A stretch of 64,000 nt of DNA from the NCBI GenBank assembly GCA_022510385.1, contig JAFLTQ010000013.1, forward strand, positions 1 to 64,000, written 5' to 3'. Under the pieces are notes generated by a model that saw only the letters and a program-made list of their open reading frames with translations, searched no databases and was not told the DNA's origin. This document shows positions 1-11,632 of this stretch, one piece after another; position 1 is the first letter of the stretch; each line of letters starts with the position of its first letter. The translations under genes and the position numbers were made by a program. This DNA is from Muribaculaceae bacterium. GTDB taxonomy: Bacteria > Bacteroidota > Bacteroidia > Bacteroidales > Muribaculaceae.

Positions 1-458
1 CGATGCAAATATAATAAAAAATGTTAATGTATGGGGCTATTATGAATAAAATCCGGAGAATTATTGATGTATCGGATATGTACCTTTCTTATTTTTATAT
101 GTAATTTATAAGTATAATCTTAGAAAAAGTACGTTCAGGAAATTCGTTTGGTAAGCTGATACATATTGGCTCTCATTAGTTCCAAGATTCTATCATGATA
201 TTCCCTGTTCTGGTTATGTTTCCCAAGGCATGGTACGATTTTAAGAGTTTCAAGACTGACCTCGATTGTTTCAAGAGGCTTCCTATTAATTTCCGCAGAC
301 AGTATAATGGATTTTGGCTTATTGTAATGCATAATTTGTTCGGTTGACACACTGGTTGACACAAAAGTTATGTAAACACGATAATTTCAACCATCCCATA
401 AATAAAAAAATCAGATAATCTTGGCAGAGACTATCTGATTATTAAAGATTTAGATTTG

Positions 459-531
459 AGCGATAAACGGGATTCGAACCCGCGACCCTCAGCTTGGGAA
501 GCTGATGCTCTACCAACTGAGCTATTATCGC
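459..531 (-). tRNA. tRNA-Gly(CCC)
   Basis: Reverse complement gives acceptor stem GCGATAA/TTATCGC, anticodon arm TCAGC-TTCCCAA-GCTGA and T arm GCGGGTTCGAATCCCGT. Confidence 0.93.
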
Positions 532-538
532 ATTTGAT

Positions 539-571
539 TTTGCAAATTTAAGTAGACTTTTTTTAATTTTG
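539..571 (+). promoter_or_regulatory. Bacteroidetes-type promoter (TTTG ... TAATTTTG)
   Basis: -33 TTTG at 539-542 and -7 TAATTTTG at 564-571, about 30 bp before the ATG at 600. Confidence 0.5.
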
Positions 572-599
572 CATATCTTTCCATAAAAAAAATTGAAGT

Positions 600-1394
600 A
601 TGTCACAACAGCAGTATCCCGAACAACAATATTATATGGTTGTAGATGAGAAATCCACGGGTCCTTTAACGTTTGAAGAAGTAAGAAATCACCCGGCTCT
701 GACCCCTCACACTTTGGTTTGGAAACCGGGAATAGATAATTGGATTGCAGCACAAAATCTGCCGGAATTTGAAGAGGTCTTCATTGAGCAACAGAATTCT
801 CAACATCAGACTCCTCCCGATTTTAATCTTGAAACTTCTCAAGATAATAGTCACGCCTACAATCATTTCGCCAATAATCCGCAATATCGGCCTGACCATA
901 GCTACGAACAAAACAGACAGACCTATAATCCTAACCAATATCAGCAAAATTCATATCAACAACAGAATCCTTACCAACAACAAAATCCTTATCAACAGCA
1001 GAATCAATATCAACAACAGAATCAATATCAACAACAGAATCAATATCAGCAACAGAATCAATATCAGCAGAATCCCTATCAACAACCATATCAGGATCCA
1101 CGCTACAACCGATATCAGAACGGTTACAGACCATCCATACATACCAATTGGTTGCCCTGGGCTATTGTTGCTACGGTAGTGGGATTATGTACGTCGTGTA
1201 TCGGCGCAATCTTCGGAATTGTAGGGATTATTCAGGCTAACCGCGCAAACAGATTTTATGCTCAAGGATACGAACCGGAAGGTGACTCTGCTAATGGAAA
1301 TGCAAAGACTATGACTATCATAGGTCTGATTTTTGCAGGAATCGGTATTATGGCCTGGGCCTTCTTGGGTAATACTCTTTCCTCTTTAAATTAA
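600..1394 (+). CDS. GYF_2-domain protein with Q/N/Y repeat linker and C-terminal CD225/dispanin-like two-helix membrane region
   Basis: N-terminus YYMVVDEKSTGPLTFEEVRNHPALTPHTLVWKPGIDNWIAAQ is GYF_2-like. C-terminus WLPWAIVATVVGLCTSCIGAIFGIVGIIQANRANRFYAQG resembles CD225. Confidence 0.8.
   Translation: MSQQQYPEQQYYMVVDEKSTGPLTFEEVRNHPALTPHTLVWKPGIDNWIAAQNLPEFEEVFIEQQNSQHQTPPDFNLETSQDNSHAYNHFANNPQYRPDHSYEQNRQTYNPNQYQQNSYQQQNPYQQQNPYQQQNQYQQQNQYQQQNQYQQQNQYQQNPYQQPYQDPRYNRYQNGYRPSIHTNWLPWAIVATVVGLCTSCIGAIFGIVGIIQANRANRFYAQGYEPEGDSANGNAKTMTIIGLIFAGIGIMAWAFLGNTLSSLN
944..1085 (+). repeat. In-frame ~18 bp tandem repeat (caatatcaacaacagaat) encoding QYQQQN units
   Basis: Direct reading of DNA and protein repeats (YQQQNPYQQQNQYQQQN...). 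Confidence 0.85.
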
Positions 1395-1406
1395 TGACTG
1401 CAAAAA

Positions 1407-1994
1407 ATGGCAGATAAATATTATGCAATGCTCGATGGAGAGCGGAAGGGTCCATTCTCTCTTGAGGAATTGCCCGGAGCGGGAGTAAGACCATCCACCT
1501 ATATATGGTGTAAAGGGATGCCCGACTGGCAGAAGGCTGAGGAGAATGCAGATGTGTGCAGACTTTTCCGTAATCATCTTTATGATATCATGCATCCCGG
1601 CGCGAATGGTGATAATTTGCCCCAATCTGTTGAAGATGACAGATGGAAGGTGGCAAAGGATACTCCTCACGAGGGCCCGTATCCTTCAAGATTTGATCAT
1701 TATCTGCAACAAACGGGGAATGACCCTTTGCCAACTCTTGAGGATATAGATGCAAGAAAGGATAAGTCAGTACCCCCGGTTTCCATGATCGGATATGCAT
1801 GGCTTGTCACATTCTTCTGCTGTATCCCTACAGGAATAGTTGCGCTTGTATATGCATATAAAAGCCGACGGGCCTGGAATGAGGGGAAAAATACGGAGTC
1901 GCACGAATATTGCCGGAGCGCGAAGATGTGGACAGGGATTTCCCTATTTTTAGGACTTATAGGTTACGGCCTGTTCCTCGCTTTGTCTATGTGA
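1407..1994 (+). CDS. GYF_2-domain protein with C-terminal CD225-like membrane region
   Basis: KYYAMLDGERKGPFSLEELPGAGVRPSTYIWCKGMPDWQKAEE plus WLVTFFCCIPTGIVALVYAYKSRRAWNEG...A..W.GISLFLGLIG. Confidence 0.78.
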   Translation: MADKYYAMLDGERKGPFSLEELPGAGVRPSTYIWCKGMPDWQKAEENADVCRLFRNHLYDIMHPGANGDNLPQSVEDDRWKVAKDTPHEGPYPSRFDHYLQQTGNDPLPTLEDIDARKDKSVPPVSMIGYAWLVTFFCCIPTGIVALVYAYKSRRAWNEGKNTESHEYCRSAKMWTGISLFLGLIGYGLFLALSM

Positions 1995-2014
1995 CCCGAT
2001 ATCCCTACATTAAA

Positions 2015-2056
2015 CTAAAGAGGGTATGCCAATTTTTCTTGACATACCCTCTTTAG
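2015..2056. terminator. Bidirectional terminator hairpin between convergent genes
   Basis: Perfect 14 bp arms CTAAAGAGGGTATG/CATACCCTCTTTAG. Confidence 0.85.
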
Positions 2057-2086
2057 CTTATTTACCCTTCGTAAATAATCTGGGAA

Positions 2087-5000
2087 TCAATCCCTTCCGT
2101 GACAATTTTTATATTTCTTGCCGCTGCCGCAAGGACATGGCTCGTTACGACCCACTTTCGGCATAGCCTTTATTGGAGCCACGGGACCTTGACGTCGGCT
2201 GACTCCCTGTCCGGCAGCTCTTTGAGCAGCCTCTCCCGGATATTGCTCACGGGTTGTGCTGTAGTTTGCATATGGATTATTAGCCGGTGAGGAACTGCTA
2301 TATAAGCTCCTGATACGTTGCTGGCTTGCAAGCTGAACAGCCTCTTTCTGCTTGACTTGTTGTGCAAGAGCAGCTGCTTCAGCTGCTTTTGCCTCATTAT
2401 AATCAGGGACCGCGAGACGTCCTCTCATCAGAGTGGCAACTGCCTTGGAGTTCATCTCCCAAAGCATTTTCTTCCATAATTCATATGCTTCCAGCTTATA
2501 GATCACGAGCGGGTCTTTCTGTTCATATGAAGCGTTCTGAACAGATTTGCGGAGCTCGTCCATTTCACGCAATTGCTCTTGCCATGACTTGTCGATAGAA
2601 GAGAGTAGTACCGTCTTTTCCCATGCCTTTGTGAGAGGTTTGCATCCGTTTTCGTATGCCTCCTGAATATCACAACGGATATTGAAGACACGACGTCCAT
2701 CGGTCACAGGAATACCGACTTGACCTGTAGCCTGACGCTCTTCCACAAACTCCTTGATATAAGGATAGGCTCCTTCTATCATTTTCTGTTTGTTGCGCTC
2801 ATAGGTGCGCATAGCCTCTTCAGCCAACTTGTCGGCTATCTCTGCAGAGTCAAGCTTATTGTATTGTTCCTCTGTGAAGGGCACCTCAATAGCAAGATTT
2901 TTCAAAACATCCTCTTCAAATTCGGGGAATCCGTTTTCATATCCACGGTTTGCAAGAGTTTCTGCGGTTTCATAAATCATGTTGGCAATGTCTGTGCCAA
3001 TACGTTCACCTTTCAGCGCATTCTGCCTTCTGCCATAAACGCCCTTTCTCTGAGCATTCATTACGTCATCATACTCCACGAGGCGCTTACGGATTCCGAA
3101 GTTATTCTCTTCGACTCGTTTCTGAGCATTCTCAATGGAACGGGTCACCATCTTGCTTTCAATCATGTCGCCCTCTTCGAATCCGAGACGATCGAGAGTT
3201 TTCACAACTCTTTCATTAGCGAACAGACGCATCACAGTGTCTTCAAATGAAACGAAGAAAACTGATGAGCCGGGGTCGCCTTGACGACCTGAACGACCGC
3301 GGAGCTGCCTGTCGACACGGCGTGATTCATGCCTTTCTGTGCCGATTATAGCCAAACCTCCGGCCTCCTTGACTTCCGGTGTGAGCTTGATGTCTGTTCC
3401 ACGACCTGCCATATTGGTAGCGATCGTCACGGTTCCTGTTTTACCGGCATGAGCCACAATCTCCGCCTCCTTCTGGTGTTGCTTTGCGTTCAATACCTGA
3501 TGAGGAATCTTGCGCAGCTGAAGCATCTTCGAGAGTAATTCCGATATCTCTACAGAGGTGGTGCCGACCAAAACCGGACGCCCCTGTTTCACCATCTCCT
3601 CGACTTCTGCAATCACTGCTGCATATTTCTCTTTCTTGGTGCGGTAAACCCTGTCGTTCTGGTCATTTCTGATAACGGGTCGGTTGGTGGGAATCTCTGT
3701 AACTTCCAGCTTATATATATCATAAAACTCACCGGCTTCTGTCATAGCCGTACCGGTCATACCGGCCAATTTACGATACATACGGAAATAATTCTGGAGA
3801 GTGATGGTGGCGTAGGTTTGGGTAGCTGCCTCCACTTTCACACCCTCTTTTGCCTCTATAGCCTGATGGAGACCGTCGCTATAGCGCCTTCCCTCCATGA
3901 TACGTCCGGTCTGTTCATCAACGATCTTGATCTTGTTGTCGTCGATCACATATTCCACATCCTTATCGAAAAGGGTGTAAGCTTTCAAAAGCTGATTGAC
4001 GGTGTGTACACGTTCAGACTTTATTGAGTAGTTTTGAAGCAATTCATCTTTTTTCTGCTGCTTTTCCTCTTTGGAGCTGTTTTCTTCACCTTCTACGGCT
4101 GAAAGCTGTGAAGCGATGTCAGGAAGGATGAAGAATTCCGGGTCTTGGGTAGTGCCGGTCAATACTTCGATACCCTTATCCGTTAATTCTATACTGTGGT
4201 TCTTCTCATCAATCACAAAATAGAGAGGTTCCACGGCAATAGGCATCTCCCGGTTATTATCGGCCATATATCGGGCCTCTATCTTGAGCATCAGCTGTTT
4301 AATACCATCTTCACTCAGATAGCGAATGAGAGGATTATGTTTCGGCAGTCCTTTGTAGGCACGGAAAAGTGCAAGGCCACCCTCTTCGGTGAGCTCCTTA
4401 TTGTTGCTCGCGATTCCTTTTGATATCTTATCTTTTGCTTCCAAAAGAAGGTTTTGCACGAGTTTCCTTTGTGCGTTGACCACCTTTTCAACATTCGGTT
4501 TGAATTCGATAAACATTTGGTCATCACCTTTCGGCACCGGACCCGATATAATCAAAGGGGTACGGGCGTCATCGATGAGCACAGAGTCAACCTCATCCAC
4601 AATTGCATAATAGTGCTCGTCTCTCTGCACAAGGTCGGAAGTCTGGATTGCCATATTGTCGCGCAGATAGTCGAAACCGAATTCATTGTTGGTTCCGAAT
4701 GTAATGTCGCAACGATAGGCTTTGCGTCTCTCTTCTGAATTCGGTTCGGTCTTGTCAATACAATTGACGCTGAGACCATGGAACTGATAGAGCGGACCCA
4801 TCCATTCGGAGTCACGTTTTGCAAGATAATCATTTACGGTGACAACATGGACCCCTTCGCCTGTCAGGGCGTTAAGGAACACGGGGAGTGTGGCCACAAG
4901 AGTTTTACCTTCACCGGTAGCCATTTCTGCAATATTGTTTGAAGCCTTGTCGCCGTTTAGAATGCCATGAAGCACCATACCGCCTATTAACTGCACATCG

Positions 5001-5521
5001 TAATGTACCATGTCCCATGTGATCTGGTTGCCGCCTGCCATCCATGAATTCCGATAGACAGCCTTATCACCTTCTATGGTGATGAAATCCTTACCGCTGC
5101 CGGCAAGTTCTCTGTCGAAATCATTGGCTGTAACCTCCACGAGTTCATTCTCTTTGAGCCTGCGGGCTGTCTCTTTTACTACTGCAAAGACCTCCGGGAG
5201 CACTTCGTCGAGACGGCGTGCATACATCTTGAATTTCTCCTCGCGCAATTCATCGATTTTCTTCCAGTAAGGTTCGCGTTTGTCGTAATCGAGAGTTTCC
5301 AATTCTTTGCGAAGGTCGGCCATCTCATCTTCATATTCCTTGGCCTCTCCGCGGATTGAATCGCGGATCACGTCGATACGCTTGCGAAGGTCGTCGTTGC
5401 TGATATCTTTTATTTGTTCACTTATAGGGTTTATCTCCTTTTCAAGGCGATTCCACAACGGACGCACTGCACGCTCGCTTTGGTCGCCGAATATTTTCTT
5501 TAAAAAATTTCCTAAAGCCAT
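2087..5521 (-). CDS. secA: Preprotein translocase subunit SecA
   Basis: 1144 aa with [57 protein letters not shown] and C-terminal zinc motif [20 protein letters not shown]. Confidence 0.98.
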   Translation of the reverse strand: MALGNFLKKIFGDQSERAVRPLWNRLEKEINPISEQIKDISNDDLRKRIDVIRDSIRGEAKEYEDEMADLRKELETLDYDKREPYWKKIDELREEKFKMYARRLDEVLPEVFAVVKETARRLKENELVEVTANDFDRELAGSGKDFITIEGDKAVYRNSWMAGGNQITWDMVHYDVQLIGGMVLHGILNGDKASNNIAEMATGEGKTLVATLPVFLNALTGEGVHVVTVNDYLAKRDSEWMGPLYQFHGLSVNCIDKTEPNSEERRKAYRCDITFGTNNEFGFDYLRDNMAIQTSDLVQRDEHYYAIVDEVDSVLIDDARTPLIISGPVPKGDDQMFIEFKPNVEKVVNAQRKLVQNLLLEAKDKISKGIASNNKELTEEGGLALFRAYKGLPKHNPLIRYLSEDGIKQLMLKIEARYMADNNREMPIAVEPLYFVIDEKNHSIELTDKGIEVLTGTTQDPEFFILPDIASQLSAVEGEENSSKEEKQQKKDELLQNYSIKSERVHTVNQLLKAYTLFDKDVEYVIDDNKIKIVDEQTGRIMEGRRYSDGLHQAIEAKEGVKVEAATQTYATITLQNYFRMYRKLAGMTGTAMTEAGEFYDIYKLEVTEIPTNRPVIRNDQNDRVYRTKKEKYAAVIAEVEEMVKQGRPVLVGTTSVEISELLSKMLQLRKIPHQVLNAKQHQKEAEIVAHAGKTGTVTIATNMAGRGTDIKLTPEVKEAGGLAIIGTERHESRRVDRQLRGRSGRQGDPGSSVFFVSFEDTVMRLFANERVVKTLDRLGFEEGDMIESKMVTRSIENAQKRVEENNFGIRKRLVEYDDVMNAQRKGVYGRRQNALKGERIGTDIANMIYETAETLANRGYENGFPEFEEDVLKNLAIEVPFTEEQYNKLDSAEIADKLAEEAMRTYERNKQKMIEGAYPYIKEFVEERQATGQVGIPVTDGRRVFNIRCDIQEAYENGCKPLTKAWEKTVLLSSIDKSWQEQLREMDELRKSVQNASYEQKDPLVIYKLEAYELWKKMLWEMNSKAVATLMRGRLAVPDYNEAKAAEAAALAQQVKQKEAVQLASQQRIRSLYSSSSPANNPYANYSTTREQYPGEAAQRAAGQGVSRRQGPVAPIKAMPKVGRNEPCPCGSGKKYKNCHGRD

Positions 5522-5583
5522 GGTAGGGTTATTGGAGTTGTTAAGTTTTTAAGTTGTTAAGATGTTAGAAATTACTACAAATT

Positions 5584-7164
5584 TCAGTCCAATTTAATCG
5601 GTTTTGCGTTAGAAGAGTTCGGAGGCCTGATTTTAAGTGCTCCCGCTATAGTCGGAGCTATTTCTACAGCCTCTACGGGTTTCTCGATTATTTGGGATTT
5701 TATGTTCTGCCCCATAATAAAAGCAGGGGCCAAGTATGCGTCTGTTTTATGTTCTTTTTCAATTTGAGGGAAACGCGTGTCGTCGATAACTTTCCAACCC
5801 GGATTGAAAAGCAAGTAAATATCTCCCGAAGTTTTAGGATCAACAGATTCCCTCATAGCCTCGAGCTGCGAGATTGCCGGGCTCATCAATTCCGATATTG
5901 TGAAAGCATCGGCAACACCGCTCATTCTGACCAAGAAATCCTTAGCCTCTTGAGCTACAGTGTTAACATCAAGGTTTTTCTCTTCAAGTGTCGGTTTGGA
6001 AAGATAAATTTGATTGTCAACAAAAGAATCGATGAAAGCTCCGTTGCCATATTTTGCTGCGAGATAAGCATTTAGCAATGATGTGGCTCGTTTTACAGAG
6101 AAAGTGCCGCCGGGTAGACGATATTTTGCATTGTCAATGGCCGGTTCTGTGAAATAACCGGTTGAGACGAGATAAACCAGGATATTATCTTTCCCTACTT
6201 GCTTGTCTAAGGTGCTGAAAAGTTTTTCAAGGTCCTTATCAAGCCTGAGATAAGCATCCTGCAGTTCATAACGGTATGATTCGCTGTTTAGATTCGTAAA
6301 AGGAGCGAGAGTGTACGCGATGTTGAGCACATCAGTCGTTTCCCGGTCTTTCCCGAGATTAAGTTCTGAAATATACTCGGTTGCAGCTTGAGTGATATCA
6401 GAATTTATGTAGGGTGAATGTTTGTAGAGATTAAAGACATCCCGGTCGGATCTGGGGAATGTGTAACGGAACCCATCTTTTATCTGTTGGGAATCCACTT
6501 GTGGATAAGGCTCTGACTTTCTTAATGGCTCCCATTTCATGGTGTCGAGCCTTGAAATTAGAGGAGAGTTGTAATTCCTGTTTTGCAGGATAGCCGGCGG
6601 ATTGGAATAGAAGGTAGTCGACGACCATCTGCCTGTTTCATCATTAATCCAGAATGCCGAATTCCCGGTGTGGCCGGCTAAAATGATTGCCTGCGCCGGA
6701 TCCGGAGCAATACTGTGTATTCTCCCTTTGCCTGAAGTCTCGACACTCAATTCATCAGTCAGTGTAGTGACTCGCAATGAAGCCGGAGAATATGTTTCGT
6801 TTGTGAAGTTTCCTATGAATGTTTCATCCTGAAAGACAGGACGTAGGGATTTTGTGGCCGGGTCGTAGATAAAAGCACCGGTAACCCCGTTTTGTCTGGG
6901 ATAAGCTCCCGTCTGGATAATTGCTGAAGAGCTTGCTGCATCTCCCGGCTCAACATTGAAATCCAAGTCTTTGATGAATAGTCCGTTATCCATCAAGCGT
7001 CTGAATCCTCCCGTTGAGAACATATCGCGCAGGTTTTCAAGATAATCAGTGCGCAACTGATCAACCATAATACCCACAAGTAGTTTGGGACGTGAATCGC
7101 CGGCCGGATAGATTCCCTGAATTCCGGCTAAACCTACTGCGACTGATGTGAGCAGACGTTTCAT
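5584..7164 (-). CDS. Alkaline phosphatase/phosphodiesterase-superfamily protein (PafA/NPP-like)
   Basis: RPKLLVGIMVDQLRTDYLENL and GDAASSSAIIQTGAYPRQNGVTG resemble nucleotide pyrophosphatase/alkaline phosphatase proteins. Confidence 0.82.
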   Translation of the reverse strand: MKRLLTSVAVGLAGIQGIYPAGDSRPKLLVGIMVDQLRTDYLENLRDMFSTGGFRRLMDNGLFIKDLDFNVEPGDAASSSAIIQTGAYPRQNGVTGAFIYDPATKSLRPVFQDETFIGNFTNETYSPASLRVTTLTDELSVETSGKGRIHSIAPDPAQAIILAGHTGNSAFWINDETGRWSSTTFYSNPPAILQNRNYNSPLISRLDTMKWEPLRKSEPYPQVDSQQIKDGFRYTFPRSDRDVFNLYKHSPYINSDITQAATEYISELNLGKDRETTDVLNIAYTLAPFTNLNSESYRYELQDAYLRLDKDLEKLFSTLDKQVGKDNILVYLVSTGYFTEPAIDNAKYRLPGGTFSVKRATSLLNAYLAAKYGNGAFIDSFVDNQIYLSKPTLEEKNLDVNTVAQEAKDFLVRMSGVADAFTISELMSPAISQLEAMRESVDPKTSGDIYLLFNPGWKVIDDTRFPQIEKEHKTDAYLAPAFIMGQNIKSQIIEKPVEAVEIAPTIAGALKIRPPNSSNAKPIKLD

Positions 7165-8372
7165 CTTCTTTTATAACTTGATTTATTGTTGATTATTGCG
7201 TAAGCGGCTGCCAATCCGAGAGTGGAGAGAAGAAGTGGGAAGAATGCCGGATTTAGGCTTTGGCTTATGAATGGGGAAGATATGAGTAAAATGCTACATG
7301 CCACGATGTTATAACAAGCCATGACGAATCCTGCCTTTTTGATTGATCGTATCAAAATAGCCAGAGGTAGAAGGAATTGGAAAGGATTTAGCCAAAAAAT
7401 TAATACGTTGGGATTTGTGGATTCATGTTCTGATATGAAGACGAGAAAAGCCACGATGCACCCGGCCAACCCGAGTAATGTAAACCAGGCGACATAGATG
7501 CCTTTGGTGAGCATTCCTCTGATAATATTGGTAGCAACGATCCACCCGATAAAAATGGTGAGTAGCCACGCCCAGAAGAGAGGGGAGAGCCACCATGGGG
7601 TGGGAGGGAGAACTGCATCTGGAGATCCTGCATTCAAGATGCGCGTGGCCTTGACAACAGGGCGACCATCTTGAAACCTTGATTTTCCGATAGTCTCCAT
7701 CAATTCCACCGGCACGAACATCTCTTCACGTGAGCCGATATTTTGGTCGAGTCCGGAACCCAAGGCTAAGTCAATTCCAAACTGGTACCATGGATAACCA
7801 TGGTGATAAGCTCGCATCGCGTTACGGTAGGTGCCGAATTTTGCGCTGTCGGGGATTATAAGGTTGCCGGAGTCTGTTGAATCTATCTGATTGAGAATCC
7901 GTGTGCTACAGTTATCTTTGATATAATTGTAGCGATAGACGGCATTTTCCGGTTCTACAGATTTGCGAAGCATCGACAGCATCTTGTCGCGTTGCTTAGG
8001 GGTAAGGTTAAGATCCTGTTCCACCACCTTACGATGCGTTTGGATATATTCGGGCATAAACCACGCAAAAGGGTAGGAGGCACCCTTATAGTCGGTGGCT
8101 CCTTTCACAAAACGATAGACAAAATTAGGTTGGTTGAAATCGAATATACCATAATTCCAAACCGAGTCAATGCCCTCTCCTCTCACTCGAATGGCAGAAT
8201 GGCCGCAAAGCTCGTATATATCGGCCCCCGGATAACAAGTGATGAGAGAAATGACTGTGTCATTTCTCCCCGGAGTTTGAGCGGCTGATGGCTGGAAACC
8301 GCAAAGTAGCCAAAACACCACGATGACTATTGTCGTAGCCATGGTGGTGCCTTTTTCTCTTAATATTCGCAT
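7161..8372 (-). CDS. DUF4105-type membrane protein
   Basis: [54 protein letters not shown] and DNCSTRIL motifs followed by TM helices. Confidence 0.78.
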   Translation of the reverse strand: MRILREKGTTMATTIVIVVFWLLCGFQPSAAQTPGRNDTVISLITCYPGADIYELCGHSAIRVRGEGIDSVWNYGIFDFNQPNFVYRFVKGATDYKGASYPFAWFMPEYIQTHRKVVEQDLNLTPKQRDKMLSMLRKSVEPENAVYRYNYIKDNCSTRILNQIDSTDSGNLIIPDSAKFGTYRNAMRAYHHGYPWYQFGIDLALGSGLDQNIGSREEMFVPVELMETIGKSRFQDGRPVVKATRILNAGSPDAVLPPTPWWLSPLFWAWLLTIFIGWIVATNIIRGMLTKGIYVAWFTLLGLAGCIVAFLVFISEHESTNPNVLIFWLNPFQFLLPLAILIRSIKKAGFVMACYNIVACSILLISSPFISQSLNPAFFPLLLSTLGLAAAYAIINNKSSYKRR

Positions 8373-9745
8373 GCTTTGGGATAACGCGGGAAAGGAATTA
8401 CATCACGGATATTCTGCATACCGGTAACAAATTGCACAAGGCGCTCAAAGCCCAGTCCGAAACCGCTATGAGGCACTGTGCCATATTTACGGGTATCAAG
8501 ATACCATTCCATACCTTCGAGTCCCATCTCTTCGATACGGCCAATTAGCTTCTCATAATTCTCTTCTCGCTGGCTTCCACCGATAATCTCTCCGATCTTT
8601 GGGAACAGTACGTCCATTGCTCTAACTGTCTTCCCATCGTCGTTGAGTTTCATATAGAAAGCCTTGATTTCCTTGGGATAATCAGTAAGAATCACCGGTT
8701 TCTTGAAATGTTCCTCCACTAAATAACGTTCATGTTCCGAAGCGAGGTCTACACCCCAATGTACGGGGAATTCGAATTTCTTACCGCTCTCTTCGAGAAT
8801 CTTGATTCCCTCGGTGTATGGGAGTCTGACAAAGTCATTGTTAACCACAAACTTCAAACGGTCAATAAGATCATGGTCGAAATGGTCGTTGAGGAATTTT
8901 ATATCGTCATAGCAATGCTCGAGGGCATAATTAATGCAATACTTGATAAATTCCTCTGCGAGGTCCATGTTGTCTTCTATCTCATAGAAGGCCATTTCCG
9001 GCTCAATCATCCAGAATTCCGAGAGATGGCGTGGAGTGTTTGAATTTTCGGCGCGGAATGTGGGGCCGAAGGTATATATCAAACCGAGAGCGGTGGCTCC
9101 CAATTCTCCTTCGAGTTGGCCTGAGACTGTGAGGCTTGCCATCTTGCCGAAGAAATCTTTTGAATAATCGATCGAACCATCCTCATTTTTTGGAAGCTCG
9201 TTGAGGGGAAGGGTTGTCACCTGGAATTGTGCACCGGCTCCCTCGCAATCCGAGGCGGTGATGAGGGGAGTATGGAAATAGAAGAACCCCTTGTCATTGA
9301 AGAATTTATGGATGGCATAAGCGAGGGCATGGCGTATGCGCATCACAGCTCCGAAGGTGTTTGTGCGCGGACGCAGATGTGCTTTTTCTCTAAGGAATTC
9401 CATCGTGTGTCCCTTCTTTTGAAGCGGATAGTCAGCCGGAGCTGTTCCATATATTTCGAGTTTGTCGGCTTGTACTTCTACGCTCTGGCCTGCTCCTTGA
9501 GATGCCACGAGGTTCCCCTTTACATGGATGCTCGATCCGGTGGTGATATTCTTGAGGCTTTCCTCCGGGAATTTCTCGAGGTCGAAAACAATCTGAAGGT
9601 TATTTATGGTGCTACCATCGTTGAGGGCTACAAACTGCACGTTTTTGTTTCCACGACGGGTCCTTACCCAGCCTTTTACGTCAACTTCTTTGCCGGCAAG
9701 GTTTTCACCCTCTTTCAGAATCTCTTTTATAGTCAGTTTTTTCAT
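8360..9745 (-). CDS. asnS: Asparaginyl-tRNA synthetase
   Basis: Class II synthetase with OB fold ([21 protein letters not shown]) and [29 protein letters not shown]. Start taken as [10 protein letters not shown]. Confidence 0.95.
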   Translation of the reverse strand: MKKLTIKEILKEGENLAGKEVDVKGWVRTRRGNKNVQFVALNDGSTINNLQIVFDLEKFPEESLKNITTGSSIHVKGNLVASQGAGQSVEVQADKLEIYGTAPADYPLQKKGHTMEFLREKAHLRPRTNTFGAVMRIRHALAYAIHKFFNDKGFFYFHTPLITASDCEGAGAQFQVTTLPLNELPKNEDGSIDYSKDFFGKMASLTVSGQLEGELGATALGLIYTFGPTFRAENSNTPRHLSEFWMIEPEMAFYEIEDNMDLAEEFIKYCINYALEHCYDDIKFLNDHFDHDLIDRLKFVVNNDFVRLPYTEGIKILEESGKKFEFPVHWGVDLASEHERYLVEEHFKKPVILTDYPKEIKAFYMKLNDDGKTVRAMDVLFPKIGEIIGGSQREENYEKLIGRIEEMGLEGMEWYLDTRKYGTVPHSGFGLGFERLVQFVTGMQNIRDVIPFPRYPKACEY

Positions 9746-9764
9746 TTCGGATAAATTTCTTCTA

Positions 9765-11261
9765 TCATTCAAATCTGCCTGTTCTTAAGGCTGTCACTTC
9801 CTCCTGGGTAAGGTATCTCCATCTGCCGCGAGGAAGATTTTTCTTGGTAAGACCGGCGAAATAGACGCGGTCGAGTTTGGTGACACGGTAGCCGAGATGT
9901 TCAAAAATTCTACGCACAATTCTGTTACGTCCGCTATGAATCTCGATTCCGGCTTGATTCTTGTCTGTTTCGCTCACATAACTGATGGCATCGGCGTGGA
10001 TTTCACCGTCGGGAAGCTCTATTCCGTCGGCAATCCGTTGCATATCCTCTTCGGAGATATCCTTGTCAGTCCAAACGTGATAGATTTTTTTCTTCACGAA
10101 TTTTGGATGAGTTAGTTTTGAGGCAAGGTCTCCGTCATTTGTCAGCAACAAGACGCCGGTAGTGTTCCTGTCAAGACGTCCCACGGGATAGATTCTCTCT
10201 TTGCAGGCATTCTTCACGATGTCGAGCACAGTGATTCTTCCGTTAGGGTCATCGCTTGTGGTGACGCAATCTTTCGGTTTGTTGAGCAAGACGTAGCATT
10301 TTCTTTCGGGCACAACTACCTTCTCATCGAATTCCACTACATCGTCACGTTTGATCTTGGTGCCTAATTCTGTGGTCACTTCGCCGTTTACTTTCACAAG
10401 CCCTTTTGAGATATACTCGTCGGCTTCCCTGCGAGAGCAAATTCCGGCATTCGCCATGTATTTGTTAAGTCTCACCTCTTCATTCGGATCGATATCATCA
10501 ATTATATAATCGATCTGTTTAGGGCGAGGTGTAAATTTCATATTATTACCTGCTTTACGGTAACCTCCCTGATTATATCCTCCTTGATTGTAGCCACCAT
10601 GATTATATCCTCCCTGTCGGTTTTGATAACCTCCCTGATTCCGGTTATAACCTTGATTGTAGCCCCCTTGACGGGTCTGATAACCTCCCTGATTATTTTG
10701 ATTGTGACCCTGGTTATATCCACCCTGATTGTAACCACCCTGGTTATAGCCGCCCTGACGGTTTTGGTAGTTACCTTGATTGTTTCTGTTATAACCCTGA
10801 TTATAACCTCGTTGGTTATAATTGCCCTGACGATTCTGATAGCCCCCTTGGCGATTCTGATAGTTGTTGTAATTTGGGCGCTGATAATTCTGGCGGGGCT
10901 GATAGACGCCCTGGCGTGGCTGATAAACCTCTACAGGTTGGTCGTTTGACGTATTCTCTACATCATTGCCATGGTCTGATAACTCATTATTCTGTTGAGC
11001 TCCCGGATAGGGTTGATAACCTTGATAGTTTTGATAACCCTGGTTTCGTTGATAACCCTGCTTCCCATTCTGATAATTACCTTGGAATCTGTTGTGGAAG
11101 CCTTGGCGTTGCTGATAGTTTTGACGCTGCGGGTCGTTTCTCTTCTCGTCGTTAGGATAGTTTACTTTTTCGTAACGAGTTTCTTCATTGCCCTCCTCAT
11201 TAAAACCGGCAGGAGGTACGCTCCCTATTCTGGGGCGTTTCGGTTTCTTTTCTGAATCCAT
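9765..11261 (-). CDS. RsuA/RluB-family pseudouridine synthase with long low-complexity N-terminal extension
   Basis: S4 domain [22 protein letters not shown] and catalytic [21 protein letters not shown], preceded by ~240 aa Q/N/G/Y-rich repeats. Confidence 0.9.
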   Translation of the reverse strand: MDSEKKPKRPRIGSVPPAGFNEEGNEETRYEKVNYPNDEKRNDPQRQNYQQRQGFHNRFQGNYQNGKQGYQRNQGYQNYQGYQPYPGAQQNNELSDHGNDVENTSNDQPVEVYQPRQGVYQPRQNYQRPNYNNYQNRQGGYQNRQGNYNQRGYNQGYNRNNQGNYQNRQGGYNQGGYNQGGYNQGHNQNNQGGYQTRQGGYNQGYNRNQGGYQNRQGGYNHGGYNQGGYNQGGYRKAGNNMKFTPRPKQIDYIIDDIDPNEEVRLNKYMANAGICSRREADEYISKGLVKVNGEVTTELGTKIKRDDVVEFDEKVVVPERKCYVLLNKPKDCVTTSDDPNGRITVLDIVKNACKERIYPVGRLDRNTTGVLLLTNDGDLASKLTHPKFVKKKIYHVWTDKDISEEDMQRIADGIELPDGEIHADAISYVSETDKNQAGIEIHSGRNRIVRRIFEHLGYRVTKLDRVYFAGLTKKNLPRGRWRYLTQEEVTALRTGRFE

Positions 11262-11403
11262 AATATTTAAAAAATCTCATATCCCCTCACGGGGTTAAAC
11301 ATTATTGTGCCTTCAAGGCATCTTTTCTCGTAGTGTTTAGTTATTAATTATATTTTTAGTTGTATTTTTAGTTATATTTTTAGTTGTAGCTTTTTTAGCC
11401 GTT

Positions 11404-11632
11404 ATTGTAAGTTGTTATTACTACTTACTTTTTACTTCTTACTTATTACTTATTATTTATTGTTTATTGTTTATATCTCCTTCTGTTACCTTAACCGCGG
11501 CGGACGCGACAGGTCGCGTCCCTACAGAAGCTTCTTACTTTTTACTCATTACTCATTACTCATTACTCATTACTCATTACTTATTACTCATTACTTATTA
11601 CTCATTACTTATTACTCATTACTTCTCTACTT
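11404..11632 (-). repeat. AT-rich short tandem repeats (TAATGAG/TAATAAG units on minus strand) flanking a palindromic element
   Basis: Repeated ttactcattactcattactcatt / ttattactcattac units. Confidence 0.9.
11479..11530 (+). repeat. GC-rich REP-like palindromic element, copy A
   Basis: GGACGCGAC-AG-GTCGCGTCC perfect inverted repeat in a ~50 bp block also found at 23077-23128. Confidence 0.85.

Noticed and set aside
442-753. 103 aa ORF on the minus strand
   Set aside because: Reads through the tRNA-Gly and antisense to the GYF gene; not coding.
10584-11255. Plus-strand hydrophobic ORFs ([12 protein letters not shown]...; [12 protein letters not shown]...)
   Set aside because: Antisense shadow of the QGGYNQ repeats of the pseudouridine synthase gene.
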